Shown in pieces: positions 22,259 through 30,068 of a stretch of DNA of 64,000 nucleotides. The position numbers and the translations under genes are program-made. Source of the DNA: Streptomyces daqingensis (GTDB lineage: Bacteria > Actinomycetota > Actinomycetes > Streptomycetales > Streptomycetaceae). The stretch is taken from NCBI RefSeq assembly GCF_014645895.1, contig NZ_BMMP01000017.1, positions 51,413 to 115,412 on the forward strand, in the 5' to 3' direction. Each line of letters begins with the position of its first letter. Position 1 is the first letter of the stretch. A model generated the notes under the pieces. It did not search any database. It was given only the letters and a program-made list of their open reading frames with translations, and had not been told where the DNA came from.

Positions 22259-22923
22259 TGCGTATCGTCCTCGTCGGGCCGCCTGGTGCGGGTAAGGGAA
22301 CGCAGGCCGCGTTCCTCGCCGAGAACCTGTCGATCCCGCACATCTCGACGGGCGACATCTTCCGCGCCAACATCAGCCAGGGCACGGAGCTCGGCCGGCA
22401 GGCGCAGGAGTACATGCGCGCCGGCCAGCTCGTACCCGACGAGGTCACCATCGGCATGGCGAGCGACAGGATGGCCGAGCAGGACGCCGCGGGCGGCTTC
22501 CTGCTGGACGGCTTTCCCCGCAACATCGCACAGGCCGAAGCCCTGGACCGGATCCTGGAGGAGAACGGCCAGAAGCTGGACGCCGTCCTCGACCTGGAGG
22601 TCCCGGAGGAAGAGGTCGTGAAGCGGATCGCGGGCCGCCGCATCTGCCGCAGCGACAGCAGCCACGTCTTCCACGCCGAGTACAGCGCCCCCGAGACCGA
22701 GGGCGTGTGCGACGTGTGCGGAGGCGAGCTGTACCAGCGGGACGACGACCGCGAGGAGACCGTCCGCAAGCGGCTGGCGGTCTACCACAGCGAGACCGAA
22801 CCGATCATCGACCACTACAAGCGTCAGGACCTGGTCACCACGATCTCCGCCCTGGGCAAGGTCGGTGAGGTGACCGAGCGTGCGATGAACGCTCTGCGGC
22901 AGAGCGATTCGGTCGCCGAGTGA
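22258..22923 (+). CDS. adk: adenylate kinase
   Basis: 221 residues, long-LID type. It interconverts ATP + AMP and 2 ADP. P-loop GPPGAGKGT at residues 7-15, AMP-binding STGDIFR at 30-36, and FLLDGFPRN at 81-89. The LID carries C130-x2-D133 and C151-x2-C154, a likely zinc-binding set in which the first pair has Asp in place of the second Cys. The start ATG overlaps the secY stop by one base. map follows after 160 nt that include an 8-bp hairpin (23031-23050). Confidence 0.97.
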   Translation: MRIVLVGPPGAGKGTQAAFLAENLSIPHISTGDIFRANISQGTELGRQAQEYMRAGQLVPDEVTIGMASDRMAEQDAAGGFLLDGFPRNIAQAEALDRILEENGQKLDAVLDLEVPEEEVVKRIAGRRICRSDSSHVFHAEYSAPETEGVCDVCGGELYQRDDDREETVRKRLAVYHSETEPIIDHYKRQDLVTTISALGKVGEVTERAMNALRQSDSVAE

Positions 22924-23083
22924 CCGGACTGTTCTGACCGGCCGACGCCGGAACCCGTCCTGCGGTCGCGGTACCCCGCCAGGGGGCCGCGGCCGTTTGG
23001 CGGTACGGCACACTTGGTGAAGCACGAGCGCTGCGTCCGTCCGGACGCAGACAGCAGGAAGCAGGCGAGGAGAGGCACCGCCC

Positions 23084-23920
23084 ATGGTGGAGATCAAGAC
23101 CCCGGAGCAGATCGCGAAGATGCGCGAGGCGGGGCTGGTCGTCGCCGCGATGCACGACGCCTGCCGTGCCGCCGCGGTGCCGGGCGCCAGCACCAAGGAT
23201 CTGGACGAGGTGGCGGCGAAGGTTCTCGCCGACCACGGGGCGAAGCCCAACTTCCTCGGCTACGGCGGATTCCCGGGCAACATCTGCACCTCGGTCAACG
23301 ACATCGTCGTGCACGGCATCCCCGACCGGGAGACAGTGCTGAAGGACGGCGACCTGCTCTCCATCGACGCCGGTGCGATCGTGGACGGCTGGCACGGCGA
23401 CGCCGCCATCACCGTCTTCGTCGGGGAGGGCCACACCGCCGAGCAGCGCGAACTGAGCCGGGTCACCGAGGAGTCCATGTGGGCCGGGCTCGCCGCCATG
23501 CGCAAGGGCAACCGCCTCGTGGACATCTCGAAGGCGGTCGAGGGCTACATCCGCAGGCAGCCGCGTCCGGCGTCCGGCTCGTACGGGATCGTCGAGGACT
23601 ACGGCGGGCACGGCATCGGCTCGCAGATGCACATGGACCCGCACCTGCTGAACTACGTCGACCGTCGTCGCGGCCGGGGGCCGAAGCTCGTGCCGGGGAT
23701 GTGCCTCGCGATCGAGCCGATGGTGACCCTGGGCACGCCCAAGACGCACGTGCTCTCCGACGACTGGACGGTCAAGACGGACGACGGCAGCTGGTCGAGC
23801 CACTGGGAGCACTCGGTGGCTCTGACGGAGGACGGCCCTCTCGTCCTCACCGCTCCCGACGGCGGCAGGGCGAAGCTCGCCGAGCTCGGGGTCACGGCAG
23901 CCCCCGACCCGCTGGCCTGA
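23084..23920 (+). CDS. map: methionine aminopeptidase, type I
   Basis: 278 residues. Removes the N-terminal methionine from new proteins. The five metal ligands are D95, D106, H176 (GGHGIG), E211 (AIEPM) and E242 (WEHS); His77 of the substrate pocket is present. There is no N-terminal zinc-finger extension, so it is the class Ia form. ATG start with GAGGAGAGG upstream. Its place after adk and before infA is standard in the spc cluster. Confidence 0.97.
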   Translation: MVEIKTPEQIAKMREAGLVVAAMHDACRAAAVPGASTKDLDEVAAKVLADHGAKPNFLGYGGFPGNICTSVNDIVVHGIPDRETVLKDGDLLSIDAGAIVDGWHGDAAITVFVGEGHTAEQRELSRVTEESMWAGLAAMRKGNRLVDISKAVEGYIRRQPRPASGSYGIVEDYGGHGIGSQMHMDPHLLNYVDRRRGRGPKLVPGMCLAIEPMVTLGTPKTHVLSDDWTVKTDDGSWSSHWEHSVALTEDGPLVLTAPDGGRAKLAELGVTAAPDPLA

Positions 23921-24028
23921 GCCGGCGGCCCGCCGGTGGCGGTGAGGCGAATCGGACAGCCGCCCCACCCGTTTCCACTTGGCGCCACCTCTGCATGATG
24001 ATCATGGTTGCCGGGGAGACTGCCCGAA

Positions 24029-24058
24029 TTCGTCTTTGCGGGGGCCGTGCCGTAGACT
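24029..24058 (+). promoter_or_regulatory. candidate promoter upstream of infA
   Basis: TAGACT at 24053-24058 fits the streptomycete -10 consensus; TTCGTC at 24029-24034 is a weak -35 at 18 nt. It lies in the 214-nt map-infA gap, which otherwise shows no gene. Confidence 0.4.
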
Positions 24059-24134
24059 GGCTCGTCGGTCCCGGGGTTTTCGTATGCCCGGGGTCACCCC
24101 AGGTAGCCGATCCCGGAAGGTGAAGCGCTAGAGC

Positions 24135-24356
24135 ATGGCCAAAAAACAAGGGGCCATCGAGATCGAGGGCACTGTCGTCGAATCTCTGCCGAATGCGATG
24201 TTCAAGGTGGAGCTTCAGAACGGTCACCAGGTTCTCGCGCACATCAGCGGCAAGATGCGGATGCATTACATCCGTATCCTTCCCGACGACCGGGTCGTGG
24301 TGGAGCTCTCTCCGTACGACCTGACCCGCGGGCGGATCGTCTACCGCTACAAGTAG
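24135..24356 (+). CDS. infA: translation initiation factor IF-1
   Basis: 73 residues, single S1-type OB-fold domain. IF-1 binds the 30S A site during initiation. The sequence runs from AKKQGAIEIEGTVVESLPNA to GRIVYRYK with no gap. GAAGGTGAAG about 15 nt upstream. Starts the infA-rpmJ-rpsM-rpsK-rpsD-rpoA-rplQ section. Confidence 0.98.
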   Translation: MAKKQGAIEIEGTVVESLPNAMFKVELQNGHQVLAHISGKMRMHYIRILPDDRVVVELSPYDLTRGRIVYRYK

Positions 24357-24420
24357 CTCGACAGATCGAGCCGTCGGCCCGCTCATGCGGGCGGCGGCCT
24401 GACCCGGAGAACCTCATCCC

Positions 24421-24534
24421 ATGAAGGTCAAGCCGAGCGTCAAGAAGATCTGCGACAAGTGCAAGGTGATCCGCCGTCACGGCCGGGTCATGGTCATCTG
24501 CGACAACCTGCGCCACAAGCAGCGCCAGGGCTGA
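24421..24534 (+). CDS. rpmJ: 50S ribosomal protein L36
   Basis: 37 residues (MKVKPSVKKICDKCKVIRR onward, ending KQRQG). Zinc-binding form: ligands C11, C14, C27 and H32. Streptomycetes usually also have a zinc-free paralogue elsewhere. ATG 24421 with GGAGAA about 9 nt upstream. The following 207-nt gap before rpsM shows no gene. Confidence 0.96.
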   Translation: MKVKPSVKKICDKCKVIRRHGRVMVICDNLRHKQRQG

Positions 24535-24741
24535 CGCGACTCCGACCGAGCCTTCGCACCACTCGCACTCTTCGCGCGACGCAAGCGAAAAGTACATACG
24601 CAGACACCCGACCCCCCGCCTGAGAATTCTTGCCGGTGGGGACGACACCCTCGGTCGGAGGCCGAGGACTCTGGACGCACGGACCGTGCGGCAGGGGACG
24701 GTGCTGCGGCAGACCTCCGCAAAGCAATCAGGAGCCAAGGA

Positions 24742-25122
24742 ATGGCACGCCTCGCAGGCGTCGACCTCCCGCGCGAGAAGCGCGTCGAGGTCGCCCTCAC
24801 CTACGTCTTCGGCATCGGTCGCACCCTTGCCCAGCGGACCCTCGGTGAGACCGGCATCAACCCCGACACCCGCGTGCGCGATCTCGCCGAGGAAGACCTC
24901 GTCAAGATCCGCGAGTACGTGGACAACAATCTCCAGGTCGAGGGTGACCTCCGCCGTGAGATCCAGGCCGACATCCGCCGCAAGGTCGAGATCGGCTGCT
25001 ACGAAGGCCTGCGGCACCGCCGCGGCCTCCCGGTCCACGGGCAGCGCACCAAGACCAACGCCCGCACCCGCAAGGGCCCGCGTCGCGCGATCGCCGGCAA
25101 GAAGAAGCCGGGCAAGAAGTAG
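24742..25122 (+). CDS. rpsM: 30S ribosomal protein S13
   Basis: 126 residues. S13 lies in the 30S head and makes bridges to L5 and to P-site tRNA. N-terminal ARLAGVDLPREKRVEVALTY, the helix-two-turns-helix region, and the basic C-terminal tail RTKTNARTRKGPRR are intact. AGGAG about 11 nt upstream of the ATG. rpsK follows after 67 nt. Confidence 0.98.
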   Translation: MARLAGVDLPREKRVEVALTYVFGIGRTLAQRTLGETGINPDTRVRDLAEEDLVKIREYVDNNLQVEGDLRREIQADIRRKVEIGCYEGLRHRRGLPVHGQRTKTNARTRKGPRRAIAGKKKPGKK

Positions 25123-25189
25123 TCCTCACCGGACACGCTGCAAGCGGTCCGTGTTGCAGGACCGACGACCTCCACAGGAGTAAATCCAT

Positions 25190-25594
25190 ATGCCTCCGAA
25201 GGGCCGTACGGCCGGCGCCAAGAAGGTGCGCCGCAAGGACAAGAAGAACGTCCCCGCCGGGCACGCTCACATCAAGAGCACGTTCAACAACACCATCGTT
25301 TCGATCACCGACCCGACCGGCAACGTGATCTCCTGGGCCTCCGCCGGCCACGTCGGCTTCAAGGGCTCCCGGAAGTCGACGCCGTTCGCGGCGCAGATGG
25401 CTGCCGAGAACGCCGCACGCCGCGCTCAGGAGCACGGCATGCGCAAGGTCGACGTCTTCGTGAAGGGTCCCGGCTCCGGCCGTGAGACCGCGATCCGCTC
25501 CCTCCAGGCCACGGGCCTCGAGGTCGGTTCGATCCAGGACGTGACCCCGACCCCGCACAACGGCTGCCGCCCGCCCAAGCGTCGCCGAGTCTGA
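25190..25594 (+). CDS. rpsK: 30S ribosomal protein S11
   Basis: 134 residues. S11 forms the platform that contacts the mRNA near the E site. Conserved HIKSTFNNTIVSITDPTGN and TPTPHNGCRPPKRRRV at the end are present. A clear CAGGAGTAA lies upstream of the ATG. rpsD follows after 26 nt. Confidence 0.98.
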   Translation: MPPKGRTAGAKKVRRKDKKNVPAGHAHIKSTFNNTIVSITDPTGNVISWASAGHVGFKGSRKSTPFAAQMAAENAARRAQEHGMRKVDVFVKGPGSGRETAIRSLQATGLEVGSIQDVTPTPHNGCRPPKRRRV

Positions 25595-25620
25595 CCAGCT
25601 GAAACAGGAGATCTGAGACA

Positions 25621-26247
25621 ATGGCGCGTTACACCGGGGCCGACTGCAGGCGCTGCCGTCGGGAGAAGCAGAAGCTCTTCCTCAAGGGGAGCAAGTGCGA
25701 GAGCGCGAAGTGCCCGATCGAGATCCGTCCTTACCCCCCGGGTGAGCACGGTCGCGGGCGCACCAAGGACTCCGAGTACCTGCTGCAGAAGCGTGAGAAG
25801 CAGAAGGCAGCTCGTATCTACGGCGTCCTGGAGAAGCAGTTCCGCGGGTACTTCAACGAGGCCAACCGTCAGCAGGGCAAGACTGGTGAGAACCTGCTGC
25901 GCATCCTCGAGACCCGCCTCGACAACGTGGTCTACCGGGCCGGCTTCGCCAAGTCCCGCGACCACGCCCGTCAGCTCGTCAAGCACGGGCACATCACCGT
26001 GAACGGCCGCAAGAACGACATCCCGTCGGCTCGCGTGTCCGTGAACGACATCGTCGAGGTCCGCGAGGCCTCCCGTAACCTGACGCCTTTCCAGGTGGCG
26101 GCTGCGGAGGCCGGCGAGAAGACGGTTCCGGCCTGGCTGGAGTCCATTCCGTCGAAGATGCGGATCCTCGTCCACTCGCTGCCTGAGCGCCAGGTGATCG
26201 ACACCCAGGTGCAGGAGCAGCTGATCGTCGAGCTCTACTCCAAGTAA
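25621..26247 (+). CDS. rpsD: 30S ribosomal protein S4, zinc-binding type
   Basis: 208 residues. S4 is a primary 16S rRNA binder at the mRNA entry tunnel; in E. coli it represses the alpha operon. The N-terminus carries four cysteines (C9, C12, C26, C31), so this is the zinc-containing form. The S4 RNA-binding domain follows (DNVVYRAGFAKSRDHARQLV). AGGAGATCTGAGACA precedes the ATG. A strong hairpin lies between it and rpoA. Confidence 0.98.
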   Translation: MARYTGADCRRCRREKQKLFLKGSKCESAKCPIEIRPYPPGEHGRGRTKDSEYLLQKREKQKAARIYGVLEKQFRGYFNEANRQQGKTGENLLRILETRLDNVVYRAGFAKSRDHARQLVKHGHITVNGRKNDIPSARVSVNDIVEVREASRNLTPFQVAAAEAGEKTVPAWLESIPSKMRILVHSLPERQVIDTQVQEQLIVELYSK

Positions 26248-26259
26248 GGCTCATAAGGG

Positions 26260-26297
26260 ACGGGTGGTACGGGGCCTGAACGCTCCGTGCCGCCCGT
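26260..26297 (+). other. 13-bp hairpin between rpsD and rpoA
   Basis: Arms 26260-26272 and 26285-26297 (ACGGGTGGTACGG and CCGTGCCGCCCGT, one G-T pair) with a 12-nt loop, starting 13 nt after the rpsD stop. It may be a partial terminator, a processing site, or a regulatory structure for rpoA. Confidence 0.55.
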
Positions 26298-26351
26298 ACC
26301 CTGTCAGTACGGCATCAAATAGCGGTTGCCGAAGACTGGAGGCATCACCTC

Positions 26352-27374
26352 ATGCTGATCGCTCAGCGCCCGTCCCTGACCGAAGAGGTCGTCGACGAAT
26401 TCCGCTCACGGTTCGTGATCGAGCCGCTGGAGCCGGGTTTCGGCTACACCCTCGGTAACTCCCTGCGTCGCACGCTTCTCTCCTCGATCCCCGGTGCGGC
26501 AGTCACCAGCATCCGGATCGACGGCGTCCTGCACGAGTTCACGACCGTGCCGGGCGTCAAGGAAGACGTCACGGACATGATCCTCAACATCAAGTCCCTC
26601 GTCGTCTCCTCGGAGCACGACGAGCCGGTCGTGATGTACCTGCGCAAGCAGGGCCCCGGCCTCGTCACCGCCGCGGACATCGCGCCGCCGGCCGGCGTCG
26701 AGGTGCACAACCCCGACCTGGTCCTCGCCACGCTCAACGGCAAGGGCAAGCTGGAGATGGAGCTGACCGTCGAGCGCGGCCGCGGCTACGTCTCCGCCGT
26801 GCAGAACAAGCAGATGGGCCAGGAGATCGGCCGTATCCCGGTCGACTCCATCTACTCGCCCGTGCTGAAGGTCACGTACAAGGTCGAGGCGACCCGTGTC
26901 GAGCAGCGCACCGACTTCGACAAGCTGATCGTCGACGTCGAGACGAAGCAGGCCATGCGTCCTCGCGACGCCATGGCCTCGGCGGGCAAGACGCTCGTCG
27001 AGCTCTTCGGCCTGGCCCGCGAGCTGAACGTCGACGCCGAGGGCATCGACATGGGCCCGTCCCCGACGGACGCCGCGCTCGCCGCCGACCTGGCGCTGCC
27101 GATCGAGGAGCTGGAGCTGACGGTCCGCTCCTACAACTGCCTCAAGCGCGAGGGCATCCACTCCGTGGGCGAGCTCGTGGCGCGTTCCGAGGCGGACCTG
27201 CTCGACATCCGCAACTTCGGTGCGAAGTCGATCGACGAGGTCAAGGCGAAGCTGGCCGGCATGGGTCTCGCCCTGAAGGACAGCCCGCCCGGATTCGACC
27301 CGACGGCCGCCGCCGACGCCTTCGGCGCGGACGACGACACGGACGCCGGGTTCGTGGAGACCGAGCAGTACTGA
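26352..27374 (+). CDS. rpoA: RNA polymerase alpha subunit
   Basis: 340 residues. The N-terminal domain (about residues 1-230) dimerises and holds beta and beta-prime; conserved LGNSLRRTLLSSIPGAAVT. The C-terminal domain (about 250-320) binds UP elements and activators: LELTVRSYNCLKREGIHSV and LLDIRNFGAKSIDEV. The acidic tail after the domain is typical for actinobacteria. ATG 26352 with CTGGAGG about 10 nt upstream. Confidence 0.98.
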   Translation: MLIAQRPSLTEEVVDEFRSRFVIEPLEPGFGYTLGNSLRRTLLSSIPGAAVTSIRIDGVLHEFTTVPGVKEDVTDMILNIKSLVVSSEHDEPVVMYLRKQGPGLVTAADIAPPAGVEVHNPDLVLATLNGKGKLEMELTVERGRGYVSAVQNKQMGQEIGRIPVDSIYSPVLKVTYKVEATRVEQRTDFDKLIVDVETKQAMRPRDAMASAGKTLVELFGLARELNVDAEGIDMGPSPTDAALAADLALPIEELELTVRSYNCLKREGIHSVGELVARSEADLLDIRNFGAKSIDEVKAKLAGMGLALKDSPPGFDPTAAADAFGADDDTDAGFVETEQY

Positions 27375-27426
27375 TCTGTTCCGCGGTGCGGTGACCGGCG
27401 GCCGAGGCCGTCGGTCACACCCGTGA

Positions 27427-27449
27427 GAGCGGGGCCTTCGGGCCCGCTC
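27427..27449 (+). other. hairpin with TTCG loop between rpoA and rplQ
   Basis: GAGCGGGGCC-TTCG-GGCCCGCTC, a 9-bp stem with one bulged G and a stable TTCG tetraloop, 53 nt after the rpoA stop. Possible intra-operon attenuator. Confidence 0.5.
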
Positions 27450-27514
27450 CCTGGCCGGGATCCGCCCGGCCCGGGATTCCCCCCGGCCCTCGCGGGCCTG
27501 GGGGCACCCCCCTT

Positions 27515-27562
27515 CCGGTACCTGATACGGCCGGAACTGTCACCGGTACCTGACACGGCCGG
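27515..27562 (+). repeat. two-copy 20-bp direct repeat in the rpoA-rplQ spacer
   Basis: CCGGTACCTGATACGGCCGG at 27515-27534 and CCGGTACCTGACACGGCCGG at 27543-27562 differ at one base; starts are 28 bp apart. Both lie just upstream of rplQ (start 27589). Function unknown; could be a recent local duplication or a paired binding site. Confidence 0.7.
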
Positions 27563-27588
27563 TGCAGCAACAGTGAAGGAGAAGCACG

Positions 27589-28119
27589 ATGCCGAAGCCC
27601 ACCAAGGGTGCCCGCATGGGCGGCAGCGCCTCGCACCAGAAGGCCATGCTGGCGAACCTCGCCACGGACCTTTTCGAGTACGGGCGCATCACCACCACCG
27701 AGGCGCGGGCCCGCCGTCTGCGTCCCGTGGCGGAGCGTCTGATCACCAAGGCGAAGAAGGGCGACCTTCACAACCGCCGCCAGGTCATGCGCACGGTCAA
27801 GGACAAGAGCGTCGTCCACACGCTGTTCACCGAGATCGGCCCGCGCTACGAGAACCGGCCGGGCGGCTACACCCGCATCACCAAGATCGGTCCCCGTCGC
27901 GGCGACAACGCCCCCATGGCGGTCATCGAGCTGGTGGAGGCCCTCACCGTGCAGCAGCAGGCTGTCGGCGAGGCCGAGGCGGCCACGAAGCGGACCGCCA
28001 AGGACGCCGCGGGCGACAAGGCCGCAGCGGACCTGAAGAAGGACGCCAAGGCGGACGAGGCCCCGGCCGAGTCCAAGGCCGAGGGCGACGAGGCGGCTGA
28101 GGAGTCCAAGGACTCCTGA
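27589..28119 (+). CDS. rplQ: 50S ribosomal protein L17 with C-terminal extension
   Basis: 176 residues. L17 lies at the solvent side of the 50S subunit near the tunnel exit. The first 120 residues are the family core (MPKPTKGARMGGSASHQKAM, LITKAKKGDLHNRR). The last 50 or so are low complexity, rich in Ala, Lys, Asp and Glu, as in other actinobacteria. GAAGGAGAAG precedes the ATG. A strong terminator follows, closing the ribosomal supercluster. Confidence 0.97.
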   Translation: MPKPTKGARMGGSASHQKAMLANLATDLFEYGRITTTEARARRLRPVAERLITKAKKGDLHNRRQVMRTVKDKSVVHTLFTEIGPRYENRPGGYTRITKIGPRRGDNAPMAVIELVEALTVQQQAVGEAEAATKRTAKDAAGDKAAADLKKDAKADEAPAESKAEGDEAAEESKDS

Positions 28120-28142
28120 CGCGCTCGTAGAGCTCGTGAGCG

Positions 28143-28168
28143 GGCCCGTCCCCTTCGGGGGGCGGGCC
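28143..28168 (+). terminator. terminator after rplQ
   Basis: 11-bp stem (28143-28153 paired with 28158-28168, one G-T pair) capped by a TTCG tetraloop and followed by TGTTCCTCTT. It separates the alpha cluster from truA, although truA starts only 30 nt later. Confidence 0.8.
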
Positions 28169-28197
28169 TGTTCCTCTTACGCGGAGAGGATCGCTGC

Positions 28198-29085
28198 GTG
28201 ACGGACGTGGTGGAGCCCGGCAAGGTCCGGGTGCGGCTCGACCTGAGCTATGACGGCAAGGAGTTCTCGGGGTGGGCGAGGCAGCGCGCCCGGCGCACCG
28301 TGCAGGAGGAGCTGGAGAGCGCGCTCCGCGTGGTGATGCGGCTCGGGGCTGAGGAGGCGGAACAGGTCGAGCTGACGGTCGCGGGCCGTACGGACGCCGG
28401 CGTGCACGCGCGCGGGCAGGTGGCGCACGTCGACCTGCCCAAGGCGGTGTGGGCCGAGCACAGCGAGCAGCTGCTGCGGCGCCTCGCGGGGCGGCTGCCG
28501 GCGGACGTGCGGGTGTGGCGGGTCGGCGCCGCGCCTCCGCACTTCAACGCCCGCTTCTCCGCGGTCTGGCGGCGCTACTCGTACCGTGTCAGCGACCATC
28601 CGGCCGGCGTGGACCCGCTGTTGCGCGGGCACGTCCTGTGGCACAACTGGCCGCTGGACGTGGACGCGATGAACGAGGCGGCACGGCTGCTGCTGGGGGA
28701 GCACGACTTCGCGGCCTACTGCAAGAAGCGCGAGGGCGCCACGACCATCCGCACGCTGCAGGAGCTCAGCTGGACGCGCCGTGGGGACGGGGTGCTGGAG
28801 GCGACGGTCAAGGCGGACGCGTTCTGCCACAACATGGTGCGTTCGCTCGTCGGGGCGATGCTCTTCGTCGGGGACGGGCACCGGTCGCCGGACTGGCCGG
28901 GACAGGTGCTCGCCGCCGGTGTACGCGACTCCGCGGTCCATGTCGTACGGCCGCACGGGCTCACGCTGGAGGAGGTCGGCTACCCCGCGGACGGGGAGCT
29001 GGCCGCGCGCAACCTGGCGGCCCGCAACAGGCGTTCGCTGCCCGTCGCCGGGGCGGGGAGCGGCGCGGGAGCCGGGTGCTGCTGA
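28198..29085 (+). CDS. truA: tRNA pseudouridine(38-40) synthase
   Basis: 295 residues. TruA converts uridines 38-40 in the anticodon stem-loop of tRNAs to pseudouridine. The catalytic aspartate is D66 in AGRTDAGVHARGQVAH. Other conserved parts: LSYDGKEFSGWARQ at the N-terminus, RRYSYRV, and FCHNMVRSLVGAML toward the C-terminus. The GTG start at 28198 has GGAGAGG about 8 nt upstream. The last residues are a Gly/Ala-rich tail ending in CC. Genomic position after rplQ is standard. Confidence 0.97.
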   Translation: MTDVVEPGKVRVRLDLSYDGKEFSGWARQRARRTVQEELESALRVVMRLGAEEAEQVELTVAGRTDAGVHARGQVAHVDLPKAVWAEHSEQLLRRLAGRLPADVRVWRVGAAPPHFNARFSAVWRRYSYRVSDHPAGVDPLLRGHVLWHNWPLDVDAMNEAARLLLGEHDFAAYCKKREGATTIRTLQELSWTRRGDGVLEATVKADAFCHNMVRSLVGAMLFVGDGHRSPDWPGQVLAAGVRDSAVHVVRPHGLTLEEVGYPADGELAARNLAARNRRSLPVAGAGSGAGAGCC

Positions 29086-29164
29086 GCGGGCGCCTGCTGC
29101 TGGGCGGGAGGCCGCGCCCGCGCGTGCCGATCGCGCACACGAGGCGGTCGCGGCCCTTGAGGCG

Positions 29165-30013
29165 TTACCCGGGCGATGCCCCCACGGCCTTGGCGGCCTG
29201 GTCCTTGCCGCGCTGCTGGAGGCGCGCGTACGCGTACGTCGAGCCGTCGCGGCCGGCCTGCTCCGCCTGCTTGTCGGCGTTCGTGGACGGCTTGCCGTTG
29301 GTGCGCCCCGAGATCGTGAAGTAGGCGTACCGGCCGTAGGAGTTGGCCGTCGTACGGCACGTGACGGTGCGGCAGAAGTCGGGGACGCCCTTGCCCGGCA
29401 GGGCGACGAGGTTGGGCTTGTACCCCGACTTCACGGTGCCGGCGGTCTTGGCGTTGTCGAACGCGGCGATGCCGACGGTGACGGCCAGGCCGTTCCGCGT
29501 GAACGTCGCCCTGTAGAGGCTGATGCAGTCGTTCTTGCTGAGCACCGGCCCGAGACCCGCGTGAGCCGCGTCCGTGCAGCCCTTGCTGGTGTCGGTGGCG
29601 GCCCGCTTGTAGGGACGGCCGTTGATCTTGACGGTTCTGTTCGGGAAGAGCGTGGCCGTACTGAGGGGGGCCTTGTCGCGCCTCGCGTCCGACACGAAGT
29701 CGCGGGGCGGGGGAGGGGGCGGCGGCTCGTCCTTGAAGGTCGGCTCCGGCTGGCCCGCGGTGCTCGACGGCAGGTCCTCGGGGGTGGGCAGATCGCCCGA
29801 CGGCTTGTCCGACGCGCTGCCGCTGCCCCCGCTGTCGACGACCGCCACCGCCACTATGCCGGCGACGGCCACGGTGGCCAGCGCGCTGACACCGATGATC
29901 GTCCAGCGTCGCCGCCGCGCCCGGTTGCGTTCCGTCTGCTCGGCCAGTGCTGCCCAGTCGGGGGTAGAACTGTCTCCCTGGCCCCAATCGGGGCCACCCT
30001 GCCCAAAGCTCAT
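29165..30013 (-). CDS. single-pass membrane protein of unknown function
   Basis: 282 residues. A polar N-terminus of about 36 residues ends in RNRARRRRW, then one membrane helix (about 37-59), a Gly/Ser/Pro-rich linker with a run of nine prolines broken by none (about 97-103), and an outer domain of about 170 residues with four cysteines (C146, C163, C214, C219) that could form two disulfides. I do not recognise a named domain. It is probably anchored in the cytoplasmic membrane with the C-terminus outside. The start is supported by TAAGAT 12 nt upstream, suggesting a leaderless mRNA. It is divergent from the ABC-F gene. Confidence 0.85.
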   Translation of the reverse strand: MSFGQGGPDWGQGDSSTPDWAALAEQTERNRARRRRWTIIGVSALATVAVAGIVAVAVVDSGGSGSASDKPSGDLPTPEDLPSSTAGQPEPTFKDEPPPPPPPRDFVSDARRDKAPLSTATLFPNRTVKINGRPYKRAATDTSKGCTDAAHAGLGPVLSKNDCISLYRATFTRNGLAVTVGIAAFDNAKTAGTVKSGYKPNLVALPGKGVPDFCRTVTCRTTANSYGRYAYFTISGRTNGKPSTNADKQAEQAGRDGSTYAYARLQQRGKDQAAKAVGASPG

Positions 30014-30019
30014 GGGCGC

Positions 30020-30025
30020 ATCTTA
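30020..30025 (-). promoter_or_regulatory. candidate -10 box (TAAGAT), leaderless start
   Basis: TAAGAT begins 12 nt before the ATG of the 29165-30013 membrane protein gene, with no Shine-Dalgarno sequence in between, so transcription may begin at or next to the start codon. Confidence 0.5.
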
Positions 30026-30068
30026 TTCGGTTGGATTCCGGGTGATGCCAGCGCGAGAATCCACAAAC

